Assembly: GCA_010015745.1 (NCBI GenBank)
Contig: ML978278.1
Coordinates: forward strand, 26,241 to 90,240
Source of the DNA: Setomelanomma holmii
Lineage: Eukaryota > Ascomycota > Dothideomycetes > Pleosporales > Phaeosphaeriaceae
Reading direction: 5' to 3'
DNA length: 64,000 bases
A model generated the notes under the pieces. The model made no database searches, had not been told where the DNA came from, and saw only the letters and a program-made list of their open reading frames with translations. This document shows, piece by piece, positions 46,201 through 57,309 of the stretch. Numbering within the stretch: the first letter of the stretch is position 1; every line of letters starts with the position of its first letter. Position numbers and translations under genes: made by a program.

Positions 46201-49200
46201 TATCTGCGCAACATCGCCGGAGAAGCACTAGGCCGACTCTGCAATAGCTCTGGTCACCATTTGACCACCAACGAGGTCAACTACCTGATCGATCAGATTG
46301 TAGCGAATCGAGAGCCGAACGCTCGATCAGGCTATGCGGTTGCGCTGGGCTGCATACATGCTCAGCTTGGCGGCATGGCTGCCGGACTTCATCTGAAGAA
46401 CATCCTCGGCATATTGATGTCTCTGAGTAACGATCCGCACCCAGTAGTTCATTTCTGGGCAATCGACAGTCTTGCTAGAGTAGCAGACTCTGCCGGTCTA
46501 TCATTCTCCAGCTATGTGACGAGCACACTCGGGATGCTGGCGCAACTGTATGCGGCTGATACGCACAATGACGAATCTGCATCACTGGCAACATCCAACA
46601 TTGAGATCGACCTGCCTACTCCTGCTGTTATCGCCCGCTGCATTGACAGCACGATCAACGTTCTCGGGCCGGATCTACAGGACATGGCAAAAGCAAGAGA
46701 TATGATAATGACCTTGATTGGTTTGTTCCAGACCGAGTTTGATAGCCTGATTCTGATCGAAAGCCTACGCTGTCAGGAACACGTATCGTTGTACGCGCCA
46801 GGACATATGGACTTCTCGGCCTATGTCAAGCATTTACAGCGTGCTGTAGAGAGCCCTTCCGCTCAGATCCGCGATATGGCCATTGACGGGCTACACAATC
46901 TTATGAGGCGCAACACGGATCAGGTTCTGTGTGTTGGTGATCCGGGTCTAGAAGATCAGCTCTGGCATGTACTGGATAGTGACTCTGAACACGAAGTCGT
47001 CCGAAACATCATCCGCAATTGGCTGCATCAAACTGGGTTGAGCGATGCCGCCACTTGGGTGCAGCGATGTCACTCGGTTCTCACCAAGACGAAGAAGGTC
47101 GACACACAAGTCCAGACAGAGGCCAAACCCAAGGCTGGTGGCACAGATCTTCAAGATGAGGAAGTTGCAGGATTCGCAGCTGCCAACAATGCTCCAGGAG
47201 CAGACTCTAGAGATGCTACACAAGTAAGTCAGGAGCTTCTGAAATGGCAGGTACGCACGTTCGGCATGGATTGTTTGAGTGAGCTTGTTGCTATGATCAG
47301 CAAAGAAGCTGCCTTCCGCGAGGAATCGCCTTGCGTCTCAGCACTGCAGCAAAGAATCGCCGACGTCGTCCGCATTGCATTCTCTGCCTCCACTGCTGGT
47401 GTGGTACAGCTGCGGATACGAGGCTTGAAGATCATCGATCAGGTGCTCAAGGTGAGAATACCGCCTTCGTCAATTTGTGTCCGGCTAACATCATTTAGCT
47501 CTTTGGGAAAACGCCCGATCCTGACTTTCCAGAGGTCACGCTTTTGGAACAATACCAAGCACAGATTGGATCAGCCCTCACTCCGGCCTTTGCTGCAGAC
47601 TCTTCGCCAGAACTTGCAGCTGAAGCTATCAATGTTTGTGCGACCTTCATCGCTACGGGCATTGTCACAGATGTTGATCGCATGGGCCGCATTCTCAAGC
47701 TTCTCGTTTCAGCGCTCGAGAACTTTTCGAGTACGTCAAGTCCCACAGCCGTATTCACGGATACTGATATCCTACAGGCGAAACCGAGACGGCTGCAATT
47801 GGCGATCTGAAGGGTCTAAGTTCGAACTCGCAGGTCATGGTCAAGATGGCTGTGTTCTCGGCTTGGGCTGAACTGCAAATTGCCAGCACTGAGCAAACAT
47901 ATCTGGTCGACGTGCTCCAGCCTCATATTGCCAAGCTGACCCCTCTCTGGCTGGCCTCGCTACGAGAGTACGCACGATTGAGATTCGAGCCTGACATCTC
48001 GTCTTCCATGGGATCTGCATCACTCTCTGGCAGCTTGGACACAATATACGCTGCCCTGAACCGCGAGACACTTCTCAAGGTGAGTCCTTTCACCCTGAAA
48101 ACTGCTCAATACTGATGTGCAACAGTTCTACCAAGATTCGTGGCTTAATCTTGTCGACGCTATCGCTAGTCTCATCGATGAAGATAGCGAGTTTGTATTC
48201 GACGCGCTCGATGGCAAGACTGATCTATCGCAATCAACTGGGAACGCCAAGGCTGACCATATCAATTATCGAGACGAGCCCGTGGCATTCTTCTTCGTGC
48301 TCTTTGGCCTGGCATTTGAAGCACTTGCAGGGCGCCCAGGTGACCTGCAAGCGTCCAAGGAGCAAATTCTCGAGATTTTGCAGGCTCTCAAGAAGATCCT
48401 ACGACCATCAGTATCCGGACATGCCATCTATAGAGATGTTGTGTTCTCGGAATCTATGGACATGCTCGATCGTCTGGTCTTGACAGAGGGATTGACGGTT
48501 CAGCGTGTCATTGTTGAAATTGCAAGGAACTTGTGCATCGGGCATCCGTCTGCAAGAAGAGACCAAAGGTGAGCTCCTGACATCGTTCTGAAATGAAGTA
48601 TGGACTGACATAATCCAGCACCGCCGGCGATGACAACCTCGGAGAAGATGTCGAACAACTATTTGAGCTGACTAAGATCATTGTGCTTGTACTGTCTGGC
48701 TTAGTGCCTGGGCTCGAGGAAAGCAGCGCCAAAGGTAAAGTGAGGCCAACCTGTTCTACAAAGCTGTGCTTATGATTATTATAGCTCGACACGAGCTCAA
48801 TGAAGAAGCGATGGCTCTGCTCACTACAGCACTGTCCGCACTAGTCGACGCCTCGCAAGTGTTCCCGTCGATCATCAAAGCCGACCTACATGCTTGCATA
48901 CTACACATCTTTGCGACAATTTTTGGCACCGGCGCATGCCAAGCAACGGTTGTTCCACAAGCTCTGCCGATCTTCAAGCGCTTTGTCACAAGTCTTGCAC
49001 CACAAGCTCAAGCGACTGAGGACACGAGTAAGCAACTGCGTGCCTCGCTTACTCGCTTCCTGGCTATCATGAGACACGCTCAGCAGCGCGAGTTTGATGC
49101 CGCCCTTGCCTGCGAGAAGAACACCATCCTCGCCACCACCATTCTTCTCAGCTCCGCGGCTTCTGCTTTCTCCTCCAGCGACCCGCTCGTCAAACGCTTT

Positions 49201-49713
49201 GTCGGAGATCTATTCGACTGTTTAAACGCACGATTGACGTCCAAAGTGGCAGCGGGATGCTGCAGGTCATTACTGTTGCTACCAAAGAAGGGTGCATTTG
49301 AGAATGGCTTAGCCGCGCTCATGCTTCCACAAACCCTTTCCTTCCTCGCAAACCCATCCGACGTCGAAGGCCTCGAAGAGTCACGCACCACTCTTGCGCA
49401 AACATTAGTTACGTTCATCTCAACCCTACCGAAACCTGATCAGCGACAACTAGCGTCTAAAATCATCATTCCCGCCCTGCTTGCTCGCGCGCAGAAGGAG
49501 CCGAACACAAGTCAAGAAACGGCAGCACGATTGCTGGAAATTGCGGGTGCTGATCAAGCGGCGTTTAGAAGTGTTGCAGCAGGATTGAGCGCGGAGCAGA
49601 GGAGCTTTATTGAGGGTGTGCTGAAGAGTGGGCAGGGCCATGTTCGAAGAGAGGTTAGGGAGGATGAGGATGGGCAGCCGAAAATTGCCCTGAAGATGAG
49701 CTTTGGGTCGTAA
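43287..49713 (+). CDS. LAA1: LAA1/HEATR5-type AP-1 accessory protein
   Basis: A 2,032-residue HEAT-repeat protein spread over eight exons: 43287-45725, 45770-46132, 46177-47451, 47499-47730, 47778-48079, 48126-48568, 48619-48734, 48785-49713. The seven introns are 44-50 bp, and the summed length is an exact multiple of three. The length is close to that of yeast Laa1. Recognisable family blocks are KHAAAHCLGTIFEAAGD near the N-terminus and VAWILIGGLMTLGPNFVKIHLSQLLLLWKNAL in the middle, followed by ARSGYAVALGCIHAQLGGMAAG and PHPVVHFWAIDSL. Laa1 (HEATR5 in animals) helps recruit AP-1 clathrin adaptors to the trans-Golgi and endosomes. A lysine-rich loop (MKKKTKKG) lies near residue 280. No damage is seen. 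Confidence 0.9.
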
Positions 49714-51040
49714 GCGGAATGTTTTTGACAAACGAAGAGGGTTGCAAGAGCACGCTTTCGTAGCAGCGAGAGCTGTTCTCGTTGAACATCTGAGCCATCG
49801 CTTCTGCATTCGCGAATGGCTTTATCGTGCTTCAGTATGCCTGTGCATCTTCAGCAAGCTCATGCCAATGCCTCCATCCATGCTGAGGCTGCTTGTCAGC
49901 CGCATTGAGGCGCAGTATGTCACGTGGTGGTCCTCACTTCCACTTTATCTCAGCCTTGTCCGCCGTTTCCCTTCAAACCTCACACCCACTGCACCTACCA
50001 TCTCTTACATCAGGATATGCACATCTGCATCGTCTACCATGTCAGCACGCAAATCGAATCAAACGCATTGTCACAGAACTTGACCCAGACCGCACACAAG
50101 ATCAATGTCTGTCGTGGCTCAAAGACTGCACTACTCACTCATGCTGTCCGAAGCAAGTCGACCTACCTTTGCCCACTCGCGTCATCGGTGTGGCGTCACT
50201 AAAGATCGTCACCACAGACGTTACTAAACGAATTTCATGAGCGTGCTAGACTTGCCAGTAGTATTGGATAGCCATCTAACTTGTTGTGCTCGGAGCTACT
50301 GGAGTAGTGATGTATCGAATATCCTAGCGCGAGAAGTTCATAGAGTTCTGCGACATGAGACATAGCAGTCGAGATTGAAATGGTTTCGCCAGCGACCGAA
50401 TTGATATCCAGATGACACGGGGCACCCCAGACAATGAAAGGCGACAATGAAAATGACCCAAAACACGTGCTTGTCTAGCTCAACTACTTTGATGATCCAC
50501 AACTTTCGAGATCAAGTTATTCTGAGTATAGACACGAGCCTAGGATGGTACCAAATTGGCAAGGCTTTCAAGGCTCACTCAATCGTCATGTCTGAGCGCA
50601 CGCCCTGTTGCGAGTATTGCAAGCCTTGTGATATTGGCGATCGTGGCAGTTGGGAAGTATCTAATTGGTGATGCGCCGTGTCGGAAGATCCAGGCGGACA
50701 GTGTACAGCACACCTAAGGAGGGTGCAGAAATAAGCTTGAAATTGTGATTTCAGATCGCGATAGAGCTTGCTTAAGTGGCGAAGAAGAGGGACATGTTTG
50801 AGAATGTGGATCGCAAGAGTCCCCTCATGATACTCGTGATTCAGGATCTTGGCTAGCGATTGATGATTGCTGCGGTCAACGTTCGAAATTGGAAAGTGCT
50901 GCTCAGCAGAAGGCATGACGCAACAATTCAGACGTTGCATATCACCCGTCAAATCATTCCACACCAGGGCTATCTGAATTCTCAAGTAGGTGCCATCCTG
51001 CAGATGGTGTACTTGTGCCGTGCATCACGTCGCCAACGGA
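49714..51040. other. intergenic stretch without a supported gene
   Basis: 1.3 kb between LAA1 and the U2 locus. A 136-codon minus-strand frame (50575-50985) and others lack known motifs. Nothing else recognised. Confidence 0.4.
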
Positions 51041-51062
51041 CCTCCGAGCTGACGCTCGGAGG
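51041..51062. repeat. perfect hairpin, 9-bp stem
   Basis: CCTCCGAGC and GCTCGGAGG form a perfect 9-bp stem around a TGAC loop. It lies 12 bp outside the left arm of the U2 inverted repeat. Could be a terminator-like or processing hairpin, or a breakpoint scar. Confidence 0.6.
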
Positions 51063-51073
51063 CCCGTGGGCCG

Positions 51074-51164
51074 ACGTTAGCAAGATCGAACAGTAGAGGC
51101 AGGGGAGGCCAAATTTACAGAGCTAATTCGAGTAAGAAGGAGGACGAGTAAGCGCGCTGCTTAC
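51074..51164 (-). repeat. inverted partial copy of the U2 snRNA 5' region
   Basis: On the minus strand this reads the same sequence as 51295-51384: an upstream CAGCGCGC...CCTCCTT stretch, then GAATTAGCTCT, then an intron-like piece with donor GTAAAT (not GTAAGT) and the branch site GCTAAC. It stops right after the branch site and lacks the U2 body. So it copies promoter, exon 1 and most of the intron only, and it points away from the complete gene with about 130 bp between the arms. Confidence 0.75.
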
Positions 51165-51294
51165 TCACCGATGCCACTGCACTGCTGTAGCCTGGAAGCC
51201 CGGCAGAATTGCGGAGCCCGGTATCTCGCCTGTGGTCACTCACTTTGCTGAGATCACGTGCGGCTACTAGCGCGGCCAAGCCCACGACAAATAC

Positions 51295-51328
51295 TTAAGC
51301 AGCGCGCCCCTCGTCCTCCTTTTTACTT
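51295..51328 (+). promoter_or_regulatory. upstream region of U2 snRNA conserved in both arms
   Basis: TAAGCAGCGCGC followed by CTCGTCCTCCTTTTTACTT lies just before the U2 start and is kept in the inverted copy. It is the best candidate for U2 promoter sequence visible here; its function is inference from position and conservation. Confidence 0.4.
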
Positions 51329-51575
51329 GAATTAGCTCTGTAAGTTTGGCCTCCCCTGCCTCTACTGTTCAATCTTGCTAACGTTTTCGCAGCTTTGCCT
51401 TTTGGCTTAGATCAAGTGTAGTATCTGTTCTTTTCAGTTTAATCTCTGAAACGTTCCTACGGGAACATTCAAGATTATTCTTATTTTTGAAACCAGATCA
51501 CGGCTCCCTGGGCTTGCTCACAGTCGTGGTCATAGTGTCGCTCCTATCGCACTATCTGGAGTGTACGCGACCTTT
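51329..51575 (+). ncRNA. U2 spliceosomal snRNA, apparently intron-containing
   Basis: The body from 51393 reads CTTTGCCTTTTGGCTTAGAT, the 5' stem-loop of fungal U2. GTGTAGTATC, the branch-site-recognition element, follows at 51416-51425. Then come stem IIa (TTTCAG...CTGAAA), stem IIb GTTCC-TACG-GGAAC (51453-51466) and an Sm site ATTTTTG (51483-51489). Two 3' hairpins follow: about 51498-51530, and about 51537-51571, whose loop TATCGCACTATCT resembles the U2 stem IV loop. The conserved 5' end should read ...CTCTTTGCC, but the genome has an AG-ending intron-like stretch directly before CTTTGCC. Joining GAATTAGCTCT (to 51339) to CTTTGCC across 51340-51392 restores it. Exact ends are estimates. 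The spliceosome component itself pairs with intron branch sites. Confidence 0.85.
51340..51392 (+). other. 53-nt spliceosomal intron inside the U2 gene
   Basis: It starts GTAAGT, has GCTAAC (51377-51382) ten bases before the acceptor, and ends TTTTCGCAG, all ideal for this genome. Removing it gives a normal U2 5' end (CTCTCTTTGCC). Without it the RNA would lack the CTCT just before TTTGCC. The splicing itself is inferred from sequence. Confidence 0.7.
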
Positions 51576-51646
51576 TTCATTGGCTGCGTTTGCCTTGGCA
51601 TCGCGTTGAAGAAGAAGCTGCTCTCGCAAAGCATCATTGCGTCCAT

Positions 51647-51692
51647 GCTGCCTGTAGCTCAGGACCCGGCCGGGTCCTGTACCACAGGCAGC
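51647..51692. repeat. 46-nt near-perfect palindrome
   Basis: GCTGCCTGT and ACAGGCAGC flank a perfect 20-bp palindrome, CAGGACCCGGCCGGGTCCTG, with 4-nt spacers on each side (AGCT and TACC). It lies about 70 bp past the U2 3' end. It could act in 3' processing of U2 or be the scar of a foldback element. Confidence 0.7.
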
Positions 51693-52597
51693 ACGACTAC
51701 CGCACTTTGCCAATGAGCTAGGTCACGGATGCTTTCTTCAAGAATGTGTGTGTGAGCGTCGATCGGATCATTTATTGACATTACACACCTGTTCTACCAC
51801 AAAAACACTCTCAGCTCTCATCACAACGGCCACCTCAATCTCGACATCTCCCGCTTTCGAAACAAGTGCCCTGCGCAGCAGCTGTTGTTTCCCACCACAG
51901 CGACGGCAAGAGCCAGCACCGCGCCAACGTCCTCTCATCTCTGCACCGTCATCCCGCACGCTAGTCACGTTGTTTTGACCTCCATCCGCTATGAACACAA
52001 AGACCTGCGTCGCTGTTGTGTCGACGATACAGCCTCGACCGGTATGGCACCGTGGTCGACAATGCACAGATGGCTCGGGCGTGCGGCCGTCGCAACTGGC
52101 CATGTCTGGACTCTTGTGGTTCGTGGGCTGTATAGAGGAAGTCCAGGCGGCTTCAGCATCATACATGGGGTCCAGCGTCACAGACTCTGGCACCTTCACC
52201 GCGAAGCGGGGTACAAGGTTGTTAGGCATCACGTCGGACAGTATAGCTGGGAGCAAATCGCTGGCAGGATTGACATAGCGGTCAGGCGCCGAGGTACGCC
52301 ACAAGTTCGTCTTCGCAAAACCGTCCGACAGCCCTGTATTGTTGCGGCGCGCGTTACATAGCTCTCAAGCAGCTTCTGCAACTCCATTGCCTGAACGCTG
52401 GCGCCAGCAGAACCGGACACTCCACACAGATCGCTCAAGACTCCAGCGCCTTTCTCCGTTGTTCAGCGCGTCCAGACATTCGGTGTAGTGCCCCGTCCGT
52501 ATTACCTCTTCGCTACTTGCTTCCCTCGCGCTCACGGTGAGCTTGACCGTACTGCAGGCAAAGTTACCTTCATTCTGCCGGTACCCTGCACCTCACC
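51693..52597. other. intergenic stretch, possible decayed coding sequence
   Basis: A 178-codon minus-strand frame (51768-52304) with a preceding 69-codon frame has no recognisable motif. I do not assign a gene. Confidence 0.35.
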
Positions 52598-53380
52598 TCA
52601 AGACCTGACGACGCAGATCGCTGCATAGAAACAAAGCGCCGCCGTTGTAGATATACAAAGAATGTTCAACCAAGCTAACAAGCCCTTCCTGATCATTTTC
52701 TTTGCGAATTAGTCCGCGTTCTTCGTATCGTTCAGCTTCGGAAAGCCCACACCGACCGGTAGGGGTACGCCGAGAGCTTTGCACAGTGGCTCCCATCCCC
52801 TCTCACATTATGGTCGATCGTACCAGCTGCGTGGCGACGCGCCACGTGCAGCTTTGCCTGGTCTGATGTGCAATTCGCCCTAGCGCCCGTTGCGCAAGGC
52901 GGAAGTGTAAGCGGTGAACTGGCGCAGTCCAGGAAGCGGGAGGATAATGAGTCACAGCAGGAACGAGCGTGTTGTCGAGACGCGCTCAATCTGTCTGATG
53001 CTATGCCCCCAGCCCTCTTGGCCGCGAACTGTGCAGATAACGAGGGCATCGGGATACAGCTCAAGCAGTTCCGGAACGAATTGTGCTCCTGGTTTGTCGG
53101 TCTTGGCTATGTAGCCATCGAGGATCTTCTTGAGCGTCTCGAGAAAAAAGGCTTTGTCGGCAGGAGACTTGATCGGCGTCTTGCGAAAGATGTTAATCAG
53201 ATCAGTGCAGTCGGAGGGCTTGCCGTGCCAGAGTTGCGTGCCGCCATCATATACGGGACCATCGAGACGGATTGAAAGAGCGAATGCGAGCGACGTGGTT
53301 CCAGTCCGCGGTAATCCGGCACCAAAGACCTTTATCTGCTTTCCTTCGCATGGAAAAGATGGCTCCTGTCCCATGCTCAT
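52598..53380 (-). pseudogene. P-loop sulfotransferase-like gene with four in-frame stops
   Basis: Starts MSMGQEPSFPCEGKQIKVFG and carries the phosphosulfate-binding P-loop GAGLPRTGTTSLAFAL of the fungal sulfotransferase-like family (often mislabelled NAD-dependent epimerase). It continues through YDGGTQLWHGKPSDCTDL and LLELYPDALVICTVR. In one continuous frame it then meets TGA (52952-52954), TAG (52880-52882), TAA (52808-52810) and TAA (52709-52711). Between the stops, family blocks are still readable (LPLPGLRQF, GWEPLCKALGVPLPVGVGFP), and a C-terminal membrane helix is followed by a normal stop at 52598. The first two stops sit where Trp is usual. The gene is dead. Confidence 0.8.
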
Positions 53381-53790
53381 CTACAGCAGTCTTTCACAAA
53401 CATCGCCGAGGCTAATTATATACTTCCAAGCGCTCGCCGGAGACGGCCAGACCTCGTATTGGATACGAGCTCGTGGTACCCACATCGACGATATACCACA
53501 TTCGTACGTGTTGAGCTATCACCTCTTCCCCTAGATACTTAGCTTCCATCAAGATGCCGAAATGGATCATGGTATTTTGACGGCGTGTTGGTCACGGTGT
53601 GACGCCCGGGTACGGTGTCCGCACCATGGCGTGCTTTAGTGCGAGTGCGACATAGGCCACGAGACGAGGCGCGGATGGTGATCGATCATGGTGCACATTT
53701 CGGATTATCGGATATGACAGCAATCTTTAATAAGCTAGAGATGGATTCATACAGGCTTGACTACGGACCGCCAAGCTTGCAATGTCATAT
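53381..53790. other. intergenic stretch
   Basis: 410 bp between two decayed minus-strand genes; nothing recognised. Confidence 0.35.
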
Positions 53791-55991
53791 TTAGTAACCA
53801 TCATCGCCCCAATCTTCCCGAAGCATCTCAGCACCCTTCTCAGCAACCATGTAAATGGACGCGAGGATGTTGACGTCTGGCATCACAGGCATAATACTGC
53901 AATCAATCACTTGCAACTTTTACCACGCCGTAAACCTGCAGTCTCGAGTTTACCACACCGCCATCTTCAAGCGGCAGCATCCAATTTGTATCAGTAGCAT
54001 GCCAATTGGGAATCGTGTTCGCCCGAATAAACTCCAGAATCGCATCGTCGTCATCATCAGCCACAACAGGTCCAGGACTCACTTCACCGTTGAAGTCACC
54101 AATCATGTATCGCTGAAGCGCGGGGTGGCACAAGATCTTGCGCACATACTTGAAGGACTCAACACCGATTGCGCCATCAGTTGGGTGAGCGTAGTAGTTC
54201 GAATTGATGAGCGGAGAGTCAGACAGCGAAGCTGAACGAAGTGACACCGTACCGCGAGATAGCTGGACCATACTTGATGCTGTCACCGAGATGTACGACC
54301 CGTTCGGTAGTGGGGCCCAGTATGGTGTTGGGATCCATGGGTACCAGACAGATCCGAAGAGGTATTCGATATGCGACTGGTTTGCTAGGCCGGCGTCAAT
54401 GACGCCTTGCGCGCCGATGTTGCGCAGTTGCTGCTCGGTGAGTTTCTGGAAACCGTTTGTGATGCCGGGAGGTGCGATATATGGTCCAGTCAGGTTGGTG
54501 TGGTAAAGTGTCTGGACTTCACGAAGGGTCTTCTGGTGTGCGCGACATGTCTGTTGTTGAGGCTTCGTCTTGGGCGCGCGCCAGGATGCTGAAGACGGAG
54601 TGGTCGTTGAGACTGGGTTTTGTAATGAGTTCGCCTGAAAGGGGTAAAGTCGTGACTGGATTTACTTGCGACTGACGTTGTCGTTCACAACAAGAGGCTC
54701 AATGCCGACTCTCTTGAGTTCGTCTGCTGGTCCGATACCCTGATGCACAATCAGTATGCACGCCCGTAGGCATTGAGGCTGATGCATGTTGACTTACAGA
54801 TACCGTCAAAAGCTGCGCAAATGGAATGCGCCCATGCTCATGATGATCTCGTTGCGCGCTCTTGCTTGGCTGACAAAGCCAGTGAGCTGGTTCACGTAGC
54901 TCACACCAATCGCACGCGGCAAGGTCCTGTTACCAGAAGCTTCACTCATGACAACGCCCGTGACAGGCGCATCATGTAGGACATTGAGATTGGTACGATT
55001 TCGTGCCTGCTGATAAAAGCCGTCATAGCTCGAGCCACGCCTGAGTCTGCTGCTTAGCGTACCAGTGCCATGCTTTATACCGACACCTGAGCCGGTATTG
55101 AGATCCTCGACGACGGGAATGTTCGCCGCTTTGGAAGCAGCAACAATGAAGGCATCGGTGGATACTGGCACGTAGCCTTGGAAGCCAAGCTCGAGTGGTC
55201 CACTTCCGTAGGCACTCGGAAACCACGTATTGTAGTCTTGGGTGAAAGCTGAAAGCTCTGAAGATGCAGATGGTGGGTCAAATTAAGTGTTCTTTACGAA
55301 AAGATGGTACACGTTGCGCCAGCCGCAGCCAGGATTGCCTTTGGCTTTCCAGTGGTCGTACACACTGTCGGAATCACGAGCGTAGTAAAGACCATTGGTT
55401 GTGCTGGAGCCTCCGAGAGTTCTGGCGGCTGAGAGGTATTAGATCGTGTGCTTTGTAAGTCTTGGAATGGCTTACGGAGATATTGCAGCGTTCGATTATT
55501 TAGGTGCTCTTATGGTGCTGTCAAAAGTCCCTAATCGATCACGCTCCCTGTTCCGCATTCAGTATGGCGTGCAGTCGGAAAATGACGGATGTATCTTACC
55601 TTGGATAAATTGGTTTCCCCCAGGCGACTTATGCGAGAGTACCTGTTCAGGACTCGGACCAGCTTCCAAGACCAGGACCGAGAAGCGACCAGATTCGGTC
55701 AGATGGTTCGCCAAGACCAATCTAGCTGTTCCGCCTACGCATGGTGAGCCTACTGCTTGGAAGCGATTCGTTGATCGTTTCGGAGAGCTGTCACTTCAGC
55801 AAGTAAATTGACGACTTACCACCTGCAATTACAGAGTCGCACTCCTCATTGAACACTGGATTGGACTCTCCTCCGCCCGATGGTGGTGTATCCGAGGATC
55901 GGCGCTTTGCTATGCGGGAATTATGGAGATTGTGTGTTGGCAATGCCAGAGAAGTGCTCAGTATGAAGGATAGCAAGATGAGCACTAGCAT
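53791..55991 (-). pseudogene. secreted GMC oxidoreductase gene, heavily broken
   Basis: Exon 1 (55820-55991) has a signal peptide (MLVLILLSFILSTSLALP) and the start of the FAD fold (CDSVIAGG). An 85-bp intron (55735-55819) leads to GGTARLVLANHLTESGRFSVLVLEAG. Later blocks are AARTLGGSSTTNGLYYARDS (GMC signature 1), IIMSMGAF (before signature 2), GIGPADELKRVGIEPLV and the C-terminal NWHATDTNWML. The end reads VIDCSIMPVMPDVN. Damage: roughly 35 residues missing before AARTLGG, a TAA at 55283-55285, frameshifts near 54810 and 53920, and further stops between 54300 and 54700. Relatives oxidise alcohols or sugars (aryl-alcohol, glucose, choline oxidases), so a secreted or secondary-metabolism oxidase is likely. 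Confidence 0.82.
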
Positions 55992-56354
55992 ACACGCTGG
56001 AATGACTCATATCTGACGCATGTTTGTTGAGATTTTGGGTCCGATTGGTTGACTCCGAATTATGAGCGTGAACTAGAACGCTCAAGTTCAACAATACTAT
56101 ACGAGGCTATTCAGGCTTACAGATGAAGGCAAACCCACCGGTTCATAGAGGAACAATGTATGATCAAATTGGACGCAAGGCTGTTGTGCCAAGTCTGCAC
56201 ATCCTTCTCCCCCATGGAAGTACTGGCCTTGTAGCATGTCGTTGTCGAGCCCGCTGACTTCTGCACGATTAGGGTCATAGCAGAATCGTCATGCAAAGAC
56301 GCGGTAACACTACTGAGTCAGCACTATGCCACAATACCAAGCACATTGACCTAC
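55992..56354. other. intergenic stretch
   Basis: 363 bp beyond the truncated SDR remnant; the remainder of that SDR is not found here. Confidence 0.35.
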
Positions 56355-56816
56355 CAGCTATCAATGTTGCCGAAATCATTCCTGATTTTATTGAAGGTAT
56401 CTTCGAGCACGTCCATCTTCGTCACATCAGTTCTATCTTGATCAGAAGGTCGCTACAACGGTGGGCAAGTTGTACCTATAGTACGCCGCTTCTACCCCAA
56501 GCGTGGACAAGTCAATCTGCGGCTTCTCCAAGACATCAAGAACTGCGACATTGCCTTCCGCCTCCGCTACGGCTTCCACCAGAGACCGACCTATCCCACG
56601 AGCGCCTCCGGTGACGACTGTGGTCTTTCCCTTGAGGCTCATTCGTTCGCTCAACGGTAGTTTGTCTCCTCCATTCTTCCGAATATTCATGGCAGGAGAC
56701 TGTGGTGGCAGATCAAATCCGACCCTTTGCGATCTGGAAACAGAGAAAGCACGAGGTGAAGTCACTGCTGCTCGACCGAAAAAAGGCGAACTTGTGGTTT
56801 TGAGAACTCTGGACAA
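56355..56816 (-). pseudogene. short-chain dehydrogenase N-terminal fragment
   Basis: It begins MSRVLKTTSSPFFGRAAVTS, a basic Ser-rich leader, then the cofactor-binding TVVTGGARGIGRSLVEAVAE and AVLDVLEKP. A 43-bp intron (56433-56475, GTACAA to TAG) would join EAAYYR to TDVTKMDVLEDTFNKIRNDFG. The chain then runs into a possible donor (GTAGGT) at 56354, and no NAG block, catalytic Ser or YxxxK can be found downstream. So this is a 3'-truncated SDR, about 140 of an expected 280-330 residues. It lies between the broken GMC and monooxygenase genes. Confidence 0.65.
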
Positions 56817-57309
56817 TCACATCGTGACTCCCGTTCGTGTGGACTGAAGCAAGGTTTGGCTGTTGGATTTTGCATTCAAGCACCCCCCAATATACCAACT
56901 TTCACGTCATCAGACGCCTCGTCATTTGTGACCTAGTGGTATGTGGGGTTCACCCGAGAGGGTGGGGAACCCTGGTGACCATTCTCGACTTGCGCGGAAT
57001 TTGAATCCCGCCCCACCTCGCGGATCACGATGGGCATAGAAATGAACAGATGAACAGGCATTAGTCTCCTGCGTCGACGAGCATCGTCATTCAACTATGA
57101 TCTGCAAAAATGTGGCGCGAATCGCACTTTCTTGAGTCATTGGACACGAGTCTCACTGACGACTGGCTCACAATGAAAGTACACCTACGGAGCACGGCCT
57201 CGTGAGGATCGATGCAGTGGAAGATCATGACACTTATTTTGAAATATTCGAGAACTTCGAGGCAATGCCCGTAGCTATCTTCCCAGAATACTGACGATAC
57301 GACCACTCG
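56817..57309. other. intergenic stretch with a small hairpin
   Basis: Contains CACCC-GAGA-GGGTG (56951-56964) within a wider imperfect GGGTTC/GAACCC inverted repeat. No gene is supported. Confidence 0.4.

Noticed and set aside
45720..48790. Frame changes within LAA1 read as several separate genes
   Set aside because: Seven short introns join all parts into one frame of 2,033 codons.
50575..50985. 136-codon minus-strand frame
   Set aside because: Weak resemblance to F-box-family text only; not enough to call.
51768..52304. 178-codon minus-strand frame next to the U2 locus
   Set aside because: No domain, odd Cys/Arg-rich composition and no sensible splice partner; left unassigned.
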